Shown here: piece after piece, positions 41,064 to 51,436 of the stretch
Position numbering within the stretch: position 1 is the stretch's first letter
Layout of the letters: each line of letters starts with the position of its first letter
From: Lacrimispora sphenoides JCM 1415
GTDB taxonomy: Bacteria; Bacillota; Clostridia; Lachnospirales; Lachnospiraceae
Direction of reading: 5' to 3'
DNA length: 64,000 nt
Assembly (NCBI RefSeq): GCF_900105615.1
Contig: NZ_LT630003.1
Coordinates: forward strand, 3,546,501-3,610,500
The notes under the pieces: model-generated
What the model was told of the DNA's origin: nothing
The model's database searches: none
Seen by the model: the letters and a program-made list of their open reading frames with translations, nothing else
Program-made: the position numbers and the translations under genes

Positions 41064-41909
41064 CTAGTTGGTCGTATCACCGGTTGTGGGGTTGGACGGT
41101 GTTACATGTTTATGTGTATACAAATGCTCAGAACAGTATTCAAAACTGCCTTCGCATTTTGAACAATAACGGAATTCCAGGTTTGGGGAGTCCTTTTCGG
41201 TCCGCCCGCAGACGGCACACCGGTGGTGTGTCCATCCCTGGGGCTTTATCTTCATCTGCTTATTAAAATTTTGCTTTCTTTTGATCTCTTTTGGATTGAA
41301 CCGGCTTAAATTCCGTGTCAAAACAAAAAAGATGATAAAGTTCAATAAGGACATGAATATCGTGACTCTGGTCGCTATATTGCCAGTGATAAAGCCATAC
41401 AGGAAATAGATTCCGTTAAAGATGGCCAGCCATTTGGCTTTTATAGGAATCACGAAAAACAAAAGGAATTCCAAATCCGGAAATGTGGCGGCAAAGGCAA
41501 AGAACAGGGAATAATTGAGAAATTCCGTTGTCAGATATACCGTTTTTCCCATGAAAACATACACGATCAGCGCCGCCGCCACATGACCGATGACTCCCAT
41601 GAAGAAATAGACATTAAAACGGAATGCTCCCCAGATCCTCTCCAAGTTTACTCCCAGCATGTAATACAAATACATGCTGATCAGGCTTAAGAACGTGCCG
41701 CCTCCCGGCGGATAAATCATAAAAGTGGCTATTCTCCACACCTGGCCGCTAAGTATCTTCCCAGCGTCAAGGGACAGGTACTGCCAGTAAAATCCCGGTG
41801 CGAGCATCTCCATTAAGAGTCCCACACCATACATACCGATGATATAGTACATCAGATTCGGAATCGCATACTTTCTGAATCTGTGTTCAAAATTATAAAA
41901 AAACTTCAT
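41064..41909 (-). CDS. Rhomboid-fold membrane protein with C-terminal zinc ribbon, probably inactive
   Basis: Membrane protein of 281 residues with five or six helices. The rhomboid-like L1 region is recognisable (YYMLGVNLERIWGAFRFN), but the GxSG serine is absent: the expected position reads NYSLFFAFAATFPD. It is therefore likely a pseudoprotease. The cytoplasmic tail carries two CxxC pairs (CAVCGRTEKD and YCSKCEGSFEYC), forming a small zinc ribbon. GAGGAAAGC precedes ATG 41907-41909. Its stop is 15 bases before pyk on the same strand, so it may be co-transcribed. Function unknown. Confidence 0.75.
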   Translation of the reverse strand: MKFFYNFEHRFRKYAIPNLMYYIIGMYGVGLLMEMLAPGFYWQYLSLDAGKILSGQVWRIATFMIYPPGGGTFLSLISMYLYYMLGVNLERIWGAFRFNVYFFMGVIGHVAAALIVYVFMGKTVYLTTEFLNYSLFFAFAATFPDLEFLLFFVIPIKAKWLAIFNGIYFLYGFITGNIATRVTIFMSLLNFIIFFVLTRNLSRFNPKEIKRKQNFNKQMKIKPQGWTHHRCAVCGRTEKDSPNLEFRYCSKCEGSFEYCSEHLYTHKHVTPSNPTTGDTTN

Positions 41910-41983
41910 GCTTTCCTCTTTTCTGCCCATGACTTTTGGGCATAAAGGTATACCCCCAGGGTGTCTCCTCTTCTCTGCTAAAG

Positions 41984-42925
41984 CTAAAACAGATCCTTTT
42001 TAGAAAAAATCCACGCTACAATCAGCGTCAGGGCCAGCGTCAGACCTAAAACGATGATAAAGCCATGAGGATTATCCGCAAAAGGCATGCCAAGGGAATT
42101 AACATTCATCCCGTAAAAGCTTGCCACCATAGTTGGTATGGACATAACAATGGTGATGGTTGCCAGAAACTTCATTACAATATTTAGGTTATTGGATATA
42201 ACGGAAGCAAATGCATCCATGGTCCCGCTTAAAATCCCGCTGTAGATGTTTGCCATCTCGATCGCCTGCTTGTTCTCTACAATGACATCCTCCAAAAGCT
42301 CCGTATCCTCAGGGTACTTCTTGATTTTTTCATTTCTCATCAGTTTTTCAAGCACCATCTCATTGGAGCGTAATGATGTGGTAAAGTAAACAAGGCTCTT
42401 TTCCAGCTCCAGAAGCTCGATAAGTTCCCGGTTCTTAGTGGATTTATGAAGCTTCTCTTCCACCTCCCCGCTCTTTTTGTCAATAATCCTTAAATATTGC
42501 AGATACAAAGATGCATTCTTATAAAGAATCTGCAGGATAAACCGGGTTTTCATATAAGTGTGGAAATCCCTTACCCTGCCGTCCATAAATGCATTAAGAA
42601 CTGTGGTGTCTTCCAGACAGACTGTAATGATAGCATCATCAGTCGTTATGATACCCATTGGTATGGTAACATACCAGTCCTTGCCGCCGCGTTCCTCTAT
42701 GGTGGGAACGTCTACCAGGATAAGCGTGTAATGATCCTCCGTCTGGATACGGGAACGTTCTTCCTCATCAAGAGGAGCCCTTAAGTCATCGGGATCGATT
42801 TTACAGGTGTTGGCGATTTCCAGGATCTCTGTGGCAGTAGGATTTGTAAGGGCGATCCAGGAACCGGGAGAAAGCTCATCCTTTTGCTGAATCAGGCCGT
42901 CTTCTGTTTTATAAATCTGAATCAT
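41984..42925 (-). CDS. corA: CorA-family magnesium/divalent cation transporter
   Basis: Homopentameric channel for Mg2+, 313 residues from the preferred start. A soluble N-terminal funnel and long stalk helix precede two C-terminal membrane helices (about 250-270 and 287-307), with the selectivity motif YGMNV between them. ATG 42923-42925 is preferred because a GTG six codons earlier overlaps the GAGAG site. Same strand as the rhomboid-like gene, 74 bases apart. Confidence 0.92.
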   Translation of the reverse strand: MIQIYKTEDGLIQQKDELSPGSWIALTNPTATEILEIANTCKIDPDDLRAPLDEEERSRIQTEDHYTLILVDVPTIEERGGKDWYVTIPMGIITTDDAIITVCLEDTTVLNAFMDGRVRDFHTYMKTRFILQILYKNASLYLQYLRIIDKKSGEVEEKLHKSTKNRELIELLELEKSLVYFTTSLRSNEMVLEKLMRNEKIKKYPEDTELLEDVIVENKQAIEMANIYSGILSGTMDAFASVISNNLNIVMKFLATITIVMSIPTMVASFYGMNVNSLGMPFADNPHGFIIVLGLTLALTLIVAWIFSKKDLF

Positions 42926-43088
42926 AGCTTTTCTCTCTTTCACTGAAAAATCTAAATAAAAACGTTGGCAGACTTTGACTTATACATTATAATTTCCCAG
43001 GCCATTTTTGTCAAATGAAAAGGAACCCCTTTTCGTTAACTTAAACAAATTTTACTAGAATTAACATTTTTTTAGCATGTTATGGCAA

Positions 43089-43117
43089 TTGTATTATTTC
43101 TTATTTTATGTTAAACT
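43089..43117 (+). promoter_or_regulatory. Promoter of the dehydratase-activase gene
   Basis: TTGTAT (43089-43094), 17-base spacer, TAAACT (43112-43117) with an upstream TGT giving an extended -10. Confidence 0.65.
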
Positions 43118-43178
43118 GATGTTCGGTGAGTCAGCAACTTACTTTTACACAAAAGGAGGCAGGGGATACCCCGCACAT

Positions 43179-46100
43179 ATGATTACATATCACACATTAG
43201 GAATCGATATCGGTTCAACAACGGTTAAAATAGCTGTATTAAACGAAGACCATGAGATCTTGTTCGCTGATTATGAGCGGCATTTTGCAAACATACAGGA
43301 AACACTGGCAGGCCTTTTAAAGAAGGCCTTTGATAAGTTGGGCCCTATGGAAATACGCCCTGCCATCACAGGCTCTGGTGGATTAACTCTGTCCAAGCAT
43401 TTAAAGGTTCCCTTTGTCCAGGAGGTTGTATCGGTCGCAACCTCTCTTAAGGATTATGCCCCACAGACCGACGTGGCAATCGAACTCGGCGGAGAAGATG
43501 CAAAAATTATTTACTTCACCGGCGGCATTGACCAGCGTATGAATGGGATCTGTGCCGGTGGCACCGGGTCCTTTATCGATCAGATGGCAGCGCTTTTACA
43601 GACCGATGCCTCCGGTTTAAATGAATATGCGGCCAATTATAAGGCCATTTACCCCATTGCCGCGCGCTGCGGCGTATTTGCTAAAACGGACATCCAGCCG
43701 CTTATCAATGAAGGGGCTACCAGAGAAGATCTTGCCGCTTCCATTTTTCAGGCAGTAGTGAATCAGACCATCAGCGGTCTGGCTTGCGGAAAGCCCATCA
43801 GGGGCCATGTAGCCTTCTTAGGCGGCCCGCTCCATTTCCTTCCGGAGCTTCAGAAGGCATTTGTCCGCACCCTCCATTTATCCGGAGATGAGATCATCGC
43901 TCCGGAGCATTCCCACTTATTTGCTGCCATCGGTGCGGCCATGAATGCAGAGGAAACACAAGAAGGGAACATCTCCCTGGAAGAACTGATTGAACGCTTA
44001 TCTTCCGGCATCCGGATGGAATTTGAAGTAAAGCGCATGGAACCACTGTTTGCGGATCAGGCTGATTTCGACGCGTTCATAGACCGTCACAACAGCCACT
44101 GCGTTAAAACGGGTGATCTATCCACCTACCATGGAAAATGCTTTTTAGGGATCGATGCAGGTTCCACCACCACTAAGGTGGCTCTAGTAGGCGAAGACGG
44201 CACCCTGTTATATAAATTTTACAGCAGCAACAACGGAAGCCCGCTTGCAACAGCGATCCGGGCTATGAGTGAAATCAAAGAACAATTGCCAAAGGACAGC
44301 CAGATCGTATGGTCCTGTTCGACTGGATACGGAGAAGCCCTCTTAAAATCAGCGTTCCTGCTTGATGAAGGAGAAGTGGAGACCATCTCCCACTACTATG
44401 CGGCAGCCTTCTTTGAACCAAAGGTTGACTGCATCCTGGATATCGGCGGTCAGGACATGAAATGCATCCGCATTAAAAACGGCACTGTGGACAGTGTCCA
44501 GCTGAACGAGGCATGCTCCTCGGGCTGCGGCTCTTTTATCGAAACCTTTGCCAACTCTCTAAACTACCAGGTAGAGAATTTTGCACAGGAAGCCATATTT
44601 GCCAAGAACCCCACCGACTTAGGGACCAGATGCACGGTATTCATGAATTCCAACGTAAAGCAGGCCCAAAAGGAAGGGGCCGAGGTATCCGATATTTCTG
44701 CAGGGCTTGCTTATTCAGTCATTAAAAATGCTCTGTTTAAAGTAATAAAAATTACAAATGCTTCTGATTTAGGCCAGCATGTGGTGGTCCAGGGCGGTAC
44801 TTTCTATAACAATGCCGTTTTAAGAAGCTTTGAAAAGATAGCAGGCTGTGAAGCCATCAGGCCTGATATTGCAGGCATCATGGGAGCCTTTGGCGCCGCT
44901 CTTATCGCAAGAGAACGCTACGAGGAATCCAAAACAACCACCATGCTGAGCCTGGATAAGATTCTGGGACTACATTACGAAACCTCCATGGCCCGGTGCA
45001 AGGGCTGTACCAACAACTGTGTCCTTACCGTTAACCGTTTTGACGGAGGCCGCCAGTTTATCACAGGAAACCGCTGTGAACGAGGCCTTGGTAAAGAAAA
45101 AGCAAAAAGGGAAATACCAAACCTCTTTGATTATAAAAACCGCCGTATGTTTGATTACGAGCCCCTTAGTCCGGATCTTGCAGAGCGGGGCACCATCGGC
45201 ATTCCCAGGGTCTTAAACATGTATGAAAACTACCCCTTCTGGGCTGTTTTCTTTAAGGAACTGAAATTCCGGACCGTGCTCTCCCCTCAGTCCACCAGAA
45301 AGATCTATGAGCTTGGCATTGAATCCATACCAAGCGAATCGGAATGCTATCCGGCAAAGATCGCCCACGGACACATTGAATGGCTGATCAAGCAGGGAAT
45401 TAAAACCATATTTTATCCCTGCATTCCCTATGAACGGAATGAAACCCCTGATGCAGGAAACCATTTTAACTGCCCTATCGTCACCTCCTACGCAGAGAAC
45501 ATCAAGAACAACGTGGAAGGTATTAAATCAGAAAATATCCGCTTTTTGAATCCGTTCATGGCTTTTACCAACGAAGAAATACTTACCGGACGCTTAACAG
45601 AGGTATTTGCAAAGGAATTCCAGATTCCGGCATCTGAAGTTGCAGCCGCCGCCGGGAAGGGCTGGGCCGAGCTTATGGCTTCCAGGTCCGATATGGAGAA
45701 AAAGGGGGAGGAAACTTTAAAGTGGCTGGAGGACAACGACCGGCATGGAATTGTGCTGGCAGGCCGCCCCTATCACGTGGATCCGGAAATCAACCATGGC
45801 ATCCCGGAACTTATCACTTCCTATGGATTTGCAGTGCTTACGGAGGATTCCATTTCCCATCTGGCTGAAATTGAACGCCCTCTGGTGGTTACTGACCAGT
45901 GGATGTACCACACCAGGCTTTACCAGGCCGCCGCTCTTGTAAAAAAAGAGAGCCGCCTGGACTTGATCCAGCTGAATTCCTTTGGCTGCGGTCTGGATGC
46001 CGTTACCACAGACCAGGTTAATGACATCTTAACCGGCTCCGGCAAGATCTATACGGTTTTAAAGATCGATGAGGTCAATAACCTGGGAGCTGCCAGGATC

Positions 46101-47441
46101 CGCATTCGTTCCCTGATTGCGGCACTGCGGGTGCGTGACAAACGCCACTACGAGCAAAAGGTGGTTTCCAGCGCTTATCATAGGATTATGTTTACCAAAG
46201 AGATGAAGAAGGATTACACCATCCTGTGTCCTCAGATGTCTCCCCTTCATTTTGATTTAATTGAACCAGCCATCCGTTCCTTTGGCTACCGGGTGGAGGT
46301 CCTTCAAAACGACAACCGCTCTGCCATTGATACCGGGTTAAAATACGTAAACAACGATGCCTGCTATCCGTCCCTGATCGTGGTAGGCCAGATCATGGAT
46401 GCACTTCTCTCCGGTAAATACGATTTAGACCGCACTGCGGTGTTCATGAGCCAGACCGGAGGCGGATGCCGGGCTTCCAATTATATCGGCTTCATCAGGC
46501 GCGCCCTGGAGAAAGCAGATATGGGGCATATCCCGGTCATTTCCGTCAATGCAAATAACATGGAGTCAAACCCTGGATTCACCATCACCCTGCCCATGCT
46601 GACAAAGGCCATGCAGGCAGTGGTATACGGCGACGTCTTTATGAGAGTGTTATATGCAACACGCCCCTATGAGAAGGTACCAGGCTCAGCCAACTCCCTT
46701 CATGACAAATGGAAAGAGGTGTGCATCGAATCCCTGTCCAGGAAATCTCCGGACATGATGACCTTCTCCCGTAACATAAAGGGAATTATCAGGGATTTTG
46801 ACAATCTTCCAAGAACTGCCGTTCAGAAGCCCAAGGTAGGAATCGTAGGAGAAATCCTTGTTAAGTTTTCACCTCTGGCTAACAATCACATTGTAGAGCT
46901 GCTGGAATCAGAAGGTGCGGAAGCTGTTATGCCGGACCTGATGGACTTCCTTTTATACTGCTTCTACAACAATAACTTTAAGGCCCAGAAATTAGGCGGC
47001 AAAAAAACCACCGCAGCCTTATCCAATATGGGAATCTCCCTGCTTGAATATTTCCGCAGGACTGCAAAGAAGGAGCTGTTAAAGAGCAAACACTTCACAG
47101 CCCCGGCCCACATCGGAAATCTGGCGGATATGGCAAAGGAATTCGTATCCATCGGAAACCAGACCGGCGAAGGTTGGTTTTTGACCGGAGAAATGCTGGA
47201 GCTGATCCACAGCGGCACCAATAATATCGTGTGCACCCAGCCCTTTGGCTGCCTCCCCAACCACATCGTTGGAAAGGGTGTCATAAAAGAGCTGCGGAAA
47301 GCTTATCCTGATTCCAATATCATTGCCGTGGATTATGATCCCGGCGCAAGTGAGGTAAACCAGTTAAACCGTATTAAGCTGATGCTCTCTACTGCCCAGA
47401 AAAATATGCGCAGAGGGGAAAATCCATCAGAGACGATATAA
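43179..47441 (+). CDS. Giant 2-hydroxyacyl-CoA dehydratase activase-like protein
   Basis: A 1420-residue cytoplasmic protein built from two ASKHA ATPase domains of the BcrA/BadF/HgdC type. The first starts [17 protein letters not shown] and has [12 protein letters not shown]; the second starts near residue 325 with [18 protein letters not shown] and has [16 protein letters not shown] Cys cluster follows ([10 protein letters not shown], about 605), then a DUF2229/HgdB-like half with [34 protein letters not shown] and [11 protein letters not shown]. The activase cysteines imply a shared 4Fe-4S cluster and ATP-driven electron transfer. The ATG chosen begins the first ATPase domain; AAGGAGG is unusually far (19 bases) upstream. 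It stands alone, with no CoA-transferase or dehydrogenase nearby, so the substrate is unknown. Confidence 0.85.
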   Translation: MITYHTLGIDIGSTTVKIAVLNEDHEILFADYERHFANIQETLAGLLKKAFDKLGPMEIRPAITGSGGLTLSKHLKVPFVQEVVSVATSLKDYAPQTDVAIELGGEDAKIIYFTGGIDQRMNGICAGGTGSFIDQMAALLQTDASGLNEYAANYKAIYPIAARCGVFAKTDIQPLINEGATREDLAASIFQAVVNQTISGLACGKPIRGHVAFLGGPLHFLPELQKAFVRTLHLSGDEIIAPEHSHLFAAIGAAMNAEETQEGNISLEELIERLSSGIRMEFEVKRMEPLFADQADFDAFIDRHNSHCVKTGDLSTYHGKCFLGIDAGSTTTKVALVGEDGTLLYKFYSSNNGSPLATAIRAMSEIKEQLPKDSQIVWSCSTGYGEALLKSAFLLDEGEVETISHYYAAAFFEPKVDCILDIGGQDMKCIRIKNGTVDSVQLNEACSSGCGSFIETFANSLNYQVENFAQEAIFAKNPTDLGTRCTVFMNSNVKQAQKEGAEVSDISAGLAYSVIKNALFKVIKITNASDLGQHVVVQGGTFYNNAVLRSFEKIAGCEAIRPDIAGIMGAFGAALIARERYEESKTTTMLSLDKILGLHYETSMARCKGCTNNCVLTVNRFDGGRQFITGNRCERGLGKEKAKREIPNLFDYKNRRMFDYEPLSPDLAERGTIGIPRVLNMYENYPFWAVFFKELKFRTVLSPQSTRKIYELGIESIPSESECYPAKIAHGHIEWLIKQGIKTIFYPCIPYERNETPDAGNHFNCPIVTSYAENIKNNVEGIKSENIRFLNPFMAFTNEEILTGRLTEVFAKEFQIPASEVAAAAGKGWAELMASRSDMEKKGEETLKWLEDNDRHGIVLAGRPYHVDPEINHGIPELITSYGFAVLTEDSISHLAEIERPLVVTDQWMYHTRLYQAAALVKKESRLDLIQLNSFGCGLDAVTTDQVNDILTGSGKIYTVLKIDEVNNLGAARIRIRSLIAALRVRDKRHYEQKVVSSAYHRIMFTKEMKKDYTILCPQMSPLHFDLIEPAIRSFGYRVEVLQNDNRSAIDTGLKYVNNDACYPSLIVVGQIMDALLSGKYDLDRTAVFMSQTGGGCRASNYIGFIRRALEKADMGHIPVISVNANNMESNPGFTITLPMLTKAMQAVVYGDVFMRVLYATRPYEKVPGSANSLHDKWKEVCIESLSRKSPDMMTFSRNIKGIIRDFDNLPRTAVQKPKVGIVGEILVKFSPLANNHIVELLESEGAEAVMPDLMDFLLYCFYNNNFKAQKLGGKKTTAALSNMGISLLEYFRRTAKKELLKSKHFTAPAHIGNLADMAKEFVSIGNQTGEGWFLTGEMLELIHSGTNNIVCTQPFGCLPNHIVGKGVIKELRKAYPDSNIIAVDYDPGASEVNQLNRIKLMLSTAQKNMRRGENPSETI

Positions 47442-47446
47442 AAAAG

Positions 47447-47487
47447 ATACCGGGAAGAATCGAACGATCTTCCCGGTATTTTTTTTT
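47447..47487 (+). terminator. Terminator of the activase gene
   Basis: Perfect 12-bp stem ATACCGGGAAGA (47447-47458) / TCTTCCCGGTAT (47468-47479) followed by about nine T. Confidence 0.92.
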
Positions 47488-47787
47488 GTAAAAATCCTGG
47501 AAACGGTCTGGCACAGGAAAATAGCAAGGGCAGACTTCCACGATAATACATGGCAACATATACAAAAAGCTTCCGTATAAAATATACATTTTATACTAAT
47601 TGTCAAATCTCTGCACTAAGTAGAGTGAAGCAAATTGTTCTTTATTTTGCCCGATAATGTTGCTATACTACATGACATAAGCAGTCTATGGTGATATTTA
47701 CGGTTAATTTATGAAATTATCCAGATTAATCGGTCGTTTTGCACGGTACCCGGAGGAAGGAAACATGATTGGAAAAGGGGGATGCAG
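47488..47787. other. Promoter region of the ten-gene operon
   Basis: Contains an extended -10 (TGCTATACT, hexamer 47664-47669) without a clear -35. A strong ribosome site, GGAGGAAGG at 47752-47760, leads into an out-of-frame ATG at 47765 rather than into the regulator. No other gene is seen. Confidence 0.45.
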
Positions 47788-49608
47788 GTGTTTACAAGCA
47801 GGGAAATTCAAGTTGCATGCAAAATACTGTCCGCCAAGGGCAGCATTCGAATCAAGGATTTGGCTGACGAGTTCCAGGTAAGCTCCCGGACCGTACAATA
47901 CGATTTAGAAAATATAAAGTTCTTTTTCAAGAAACAAGGCATTGAATACTGTTCAAGCCCCGGCAAAGGCATTTGGGTGAATTGTATGAAACAACAGAGA
48001 GAACATGCCCTTGCCGAGCTTTCACAGCAGCAGAAAATAAACATCCATCTTAGCCAGGAAACCCGGGTCAGGCATATTTTGCTGCAGCTTCTGTTCCGCG
48101 ATGGTTATATTACAGCAGGCGGACTTGCAGAAGAGCTTAATGTAAGCCGCGGCACAATCTTAAGCGACATGGACTATGTGAATGTTTTTCTTGAGGGCAG
48201 CGGACTGTTTTTTAAAAGGCAGGTGCGTCTCGGCTATCGCTTAGACGGCTCGGAAATCGCCCTGCGTTCTCTGGCTGAGAAGCTTTTGCGCGACAGTATG
48301 TCAGTTTATGATATCTACAAAATGATTGACAGGATAAAGGACGGTATCTCAAAGGAAACGCCGCCCTTACAGTTAAGCGGAGTCTCTGCCGGAGATTATA
48401 AAGTGGTTGAGGAAGTGATGATCCGTGCATACCGCGACCATGGTTCGGTGCTTCTGGAGGATAATATCGTAATCATGGCAACCCGCCTGCTGGTCAGCCT
48501 GTCCAGAGTCCGCATAAAGAAATACATTGGGGATTCCATGCAGGAGGCGTTAAAGGATGAAAATGGACTTTCTCTTTATTGGTGCGAGGTTTATGAAAAA
48601 AACAATCTTCCCACATTGCAGGATGAATTCGATTATGTACAGGGACGATACCAGAAGACACAAATGCAGGTAGATGTTGCGGGGTTAAGCGTAGACCTGA
48701 TACAGAAGGTCAGCATCATGGAGAACTTTCCGTATTATGAAGACAATACGCTGTATTCAAGACTTTTAAACCATCTGCGCCATGACCTTTCCCACATGTT
48801 TTCAACCGAAAAAAATGATACCGACCGAAACCCCTTCCATGACCTGATTATCAAAAACCACTACCATCTCTATAAGAGCATAAGGACCGTATGCAGGCAT
48901 CACATTGATGATGCGTATCTGTTTCCCAATGAATCTTTTATATCCTATCTTGCGCTGCATTTTCTGGTGGCACAAAAGAATTTGGGTGTCGGGCGGAAAA
49001 TGAGGGTCGTATTCGTATGTGCTACAGGACGGGGAGCGGCAAAGCTTATAGAGAGAATGCTGGAAGCCGAGATCCGGCGCCTGGAAGTCGTAAAGCACTG
49101 CTCTCTTTCAGAGGTAACCGAAGTGGTGGAGCACTCGAAGCCTGACTTTATCATAAGCATATTTCCCATTGAAGCAACGGTGCCTGTGGTAGTTGTGGAA
49201 CCCCTTCCCACAAAGGCGGATATTGAGTCCATCCGTAAGCTTATTGGCGACCGGACGGAAGATAACGAGATTCTCAACAGCAGCCAGCCCGTTACCCTGA
49301 GCATGGACAGCAACAAGCAGGAGGAGGTTTCCCAGGAAGTCATTCTGGCAGGCTTAAAAATATATGCTGTACTTCAGGAACATCCCGTTTACGCAGTAAA
49401 GCAAGGTCTGGAACTCGCTTTTCTTGCACATGTCATGCTGCTTGCCAACCGCTATGTATTCGACAAGCAGTTTACCGCCAAATCCAAAGAGGAACGGCCT
49501 TTGGACTGCCTCATAAAAAACAGGCTGTCTGAAGTTGGCATTTTCTTAACCCTTGATGAAATTCAGGCGCTTACTTATTACTTTAAGGAACAAGGAGAGA
49601 TCATATGA
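47788..49608 (+). CDS. PRD-containing transcriptional regulator with EIIB-like domain
   Basis: Regulator of about 606 residues: two N-terminal helix-turn-helix domains (SIRIKDLADEFQVSSRTVQY and GYITAGGLAEELNVSRGTIL), PRD domains (about 195-410), an EIIB-like domain with VVFVCATGRGAAKLIERML (its Cys is the likely phospho-site), and a C-terminal PRD-like helical domain (LAHVMLLANR). It has no EIIA domain, unlike the regulator at 3383-5278. GTG 47788 has AAAGGGGG six bases ahead; ATG 47782, two codons earlier, abuts that site. Its stop overlaps the amidohydrolase start (ATGA), so it heads the operon and should control it in response to PTS phosphorylation. Confidence 0.82.
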   Translation: MFTSREIQVACKILSAKGSIRIKDLADEFQVSSRTVQYDLENIKFFFKKQGIEYCSSPGKGIWVNCMKQQREHALAELSQQQKINIHLSQETRVRHILLQLLFRDGYITAGGLAEELNVSRGTILSDMDYVNVFLEGSGLFFKRQVRLGYRLDGSEIALRSLAEKLLRDSMSVYDIYKMIDRIKDGISKETPPLQLSGVSAGDYKVVEEVMIRAYRDHGSVLLEDNIVIMATRLLVSLSRVRIKKYIGDSMQEALKDENGLSLYWCEVYEKNNLPTLQDEFDYVQGRYQKTQMQVDVAGLSVDLIQKVSIMENFPYYEDNTLYSRLLNHLRHDLSHMFSTEKNDTDRNPFHDLIIKNHYHLYKSIRTVCRHHIDDAYLFPNESFISYLALHFLVAQKNLGVGRKMRVVFVCATGRGAAKLIERMLEAEIRRLEVVKHCSLSEVTEVVEHSKPDFIISIFPIEATVPVVVVEPLPTKADIESIRKLIGDRTEDNEILNSSQPVTLSMDSNKQEEVSQEVILAGLKIYAVLQEHPVYAVKQGLELAFLAHVMLLANRYVFDKQFTAKSKEERPLDCLIKNRLSEVGIFLTLDEIQALTYYFKEQGEII

Positions 49609-50714
49609 CAAACACCATGATTATCAAACATGCAGAGGTAATCGATCCTTCAGCTGGCAAAATCCAAAAGAGGGATTTATGCATCTTAGACGGACGCTTT
49701 GCCGGGATGCCGGACAGGATCGGGGATATTCCGGTATTTGATGCCACCGGCTGCTATGCTGCGCCAGGTTTTGTAGACAGCCACGTCCATGTTTTTGAAA
49801 ACCATGCCCCTATTTCCATTCCAGCAGATCAAATCGGCATACGTCAAGGCGTGCACACGGTCGTTGACGCAGGAAGCACCGGCGTAAGGGATTTCGACTT
49901 TTTTGAAAAGGAAATCATAAACAGAAACAGCACTGATATCCGATTCTTTTTAAACATCGCCCGCAGCGGTCTTTGCGGCGGACTAAGCGAGCTTGCTGAC
50001 ATGGATGATTTAATGACACCGGAGGAGCTTTCGGGCTTTCAGAAACAGCATGGAAGTCACATTGTAGGGATTAAGGTCCGGATGAGCGGTTCCGTGGTAA
50101 AGGAAAATGGAATCCAGCCCCTCGTCTATGCCCGTGAGCTTTCCGACAAATCGGGACTTCCGCTTATGGTACATATAGGTAACCAGCCGCCAAAACTTCA
50201 TGAAGTTCTTGATTTGCTCCGCCAGGGGGACATCGTAACCCACTGCTTCCATGGTAAGGCAGGCGGCATACCGGATTACCCCAGAGAATTTGTTTCAGCC
50301 GCAAGCAGGGGAGTAAGGTTTGACGTAGGACACGGCTCGGCAAGCTTCTCTTCCGATACGGTTCCACGGGCCATGGGCATCTACCCGGTTGATTTTTCAA
50401 TATCAACAGATTTATACAGCAGAAATTTTAAAAGCCCGGTCGGCAGCCTTATGGACACAATGACAAAATTCCTGCCCTATGGCTTTACCGTAGAGGATCT
50501 GGTACGCCGGGTAACAGATTTGCCCCGCAAATTCTTAGGGCTCTCTCCCGCCGCCATCAAGTTGGGAGAACCTGCAGACCTGACAATTTTCAGAATAAAT
50601 CAGGGGATTAAGGAACTCGTGGACTCCGAAGGCAAGGCAATAAGCGTAACCCGGTATTTTGAACCGGTTGCCGCAATTATGAAGGGAAAGAAGGTGTGGA
50701 GCAATGAGTTCTGA
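49605..50714 (+). CDS. Amidohydrolase/deacetylase family metallohydrolase (EF_0837/AHA_3915 type)
   Basis: TIM-barrel metal-dependent hydrolase of 369 residues. The metal site is built by GFVDSHVHVFENHAP (HxH near residue 57), a probable carboxylated Lys in IVGIKVRMSGSVV, MVHIGNQPP, VTHCFHGKAGG and a later Asp (SISTDLYS). I recall this family in the conserved EF_0829-EF_0839 neighbourhood of Enterococcus. By position it may deacetylate an N-acylated amino-sugar acid so that the DgaE-like enzyme can act. Start overlaps the regulator stop by four bases; its end overlaps the PRD gene by eleven. Confidence 0.82.
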   Translation: MTNTMIIKHAEVIDPSAGKIQKRDLCILDGRFAGMPDRIGDIPVFDATGCYAAPGFVDSHVHVFENHAPISIPADQIGIRQGVHTVVDAGSTGVRDFDFFEKEIINRNSTDIRFFLNIARSGLCGGLSELADMDDLMTPEELSGFQKQHGSHIVGIKVRMSGSVVKENGIQPLVYARELSDKSGLPLMVHIGNQPPKLHEVLDLLRQGDIVTHCFHGKAGGIPDYPREFVSAASRGVRFDVGHGSASFSSDTVPRAMGIYPVDFSISTDLYSRNFKSPVGSLMDTMTKFLPYGFTVEDLVRRVTDLPRKFLGLSPAAIKLGEPADLTIFRINQGIKELVDSEGKAISVTRYFEPVAAIMKGKKVWSNEF

Positions 50715-51048
50715 ATTTAAAATGGGTGATGACATCCGTCAAATCATACAGGCTTGCAAAAAACCTGAAAAAGCTCAGGCGGTCATTGAATGGCTGACAG
50801 AAAGATGCCGGACAGACGGTATTCCATTTGAAGATTACAGGTGGAAGTCACTGGTAAACCATGTATGTGCAATGATTGACCGCAGCTTAACGGGCGAGAT
50901 TCTCGACATCGACCCTGAGCTGTTTCGGGATGTATCTGCCGATTCCATCATGCTGTCTAAGAATATTGTGGATGTTGTCGGTGGAATTGCGGACGAGGAA
51001 AAATACCTGCTGTCCATCCATTTTGAAGGTATCAAAGAAAGCATATAG
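50704..51048 (+). CDS. Free-standing PRD-domain protein (EF_0829/AHA_3910 type)
   Basis: A 114-residue helical protein consisting of a single PTS-regulation domain with no DNA- or RNA-binding part. Histidines at VNHVCAMIDRS (about residue 49) and LLSIHFEGIKE (about 107) fall where PRDs are phosphorylated. A GGAG site lies just before the ATG inside the end of the amidohydrolase gene. A lone PRD could serve as a phosphate acceptor or a partner modulating the operon's regulator. No experimental role is known to me. Confidence 0.75.
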   Translation: MSSEFKMGDDIRQIIQACKKPEKAQAVIEWLTERCRTDGIPFEDYRWKSLVNHVCAMIDRSLTGEILDIDPELFRDVSADSIMLSKNIVDVVGGIADEEKYLLSIHFEGIKESI

Positions 51049-51070
51049 CATAAAAAGGAGGTAAAGGATT

Positions 51071-51430
51071 ATGGAACAAATTGTAGTAGTTATCGGAGAC
51101 CGCTTGGGCAAGGGACAGAACGTGGCAAAGGGTGTTGAATCGGCGGGTGGCCGCGCAGTGGTTATTCCCGGTGTGGGCGCTGACATGAGGCTTGGCGATG
51201 TAATGAAAAAGGAAAACGCGGATATCGGCATATCCTTCTGCGGAAGCGGAGGCGCCGGAGCGATCACAGCCCAATCCAAATACGGATATCCGGCGGAGCA
51301 CGGAATGCGTTCGGTTGACGAGGGCATAACGGCCCTTCGGAACGGAAAACGTGTTTTAGGCTTTGGATTCATGGACATCGAGGAACTGGGACGCAGGCTG
51401 ACAGAAGAAATGGCAAAAATAAAGGGGTAG
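51071..51430 (+). CDS. Glycine-rich SFCGS-family protein
   Basis: A 119-residue soluble alpha/beta protein starting with a beta strand and loop (VVVIGDRLGKGQNVAKG), then the family-naming ISFCGSGGAGAI (Cys near residue 58) and HGMRSVDEGI. The small fold with a cysteine in a glycine loop recalls EIIB phosphocarriers, but the cysteine is placed later than in any EIIB I know. AAGGAGG precedes the ATG. Always, as far as I recall, found with DUF4312, DUF4311 and DUF4310 genes, as here. Confidence 0.78.
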   Translation: MEQIVVVIGDRLGKGQNVAKGVESAGGRAVVIPGVGADMRLGDVMKKENADIGISFCGSGGAGAITAQSKYGYPAEHGMRSVDEGITALRNGKRVLGFGFMDIEELGRRLTEEMAKIKG

Positions 51431-51436
51431 ATCATT

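Noticed and set aside
47516..47536. Sigma-54 promoter (TGGCAC ... TAGC) before the PRD regulator
   Set aside because: The GG and GC elements are 12 bases apart instead of 10, and neither regulator has a sigma-54 activation domain.
49605..50714. Dihydroorotase or allantoinase annotation for the amidohydrolase
   Set aside because: The fold is shared, but the surrounding genes concern amino-sugar acids and no pyrimidine or purine genes are linked.
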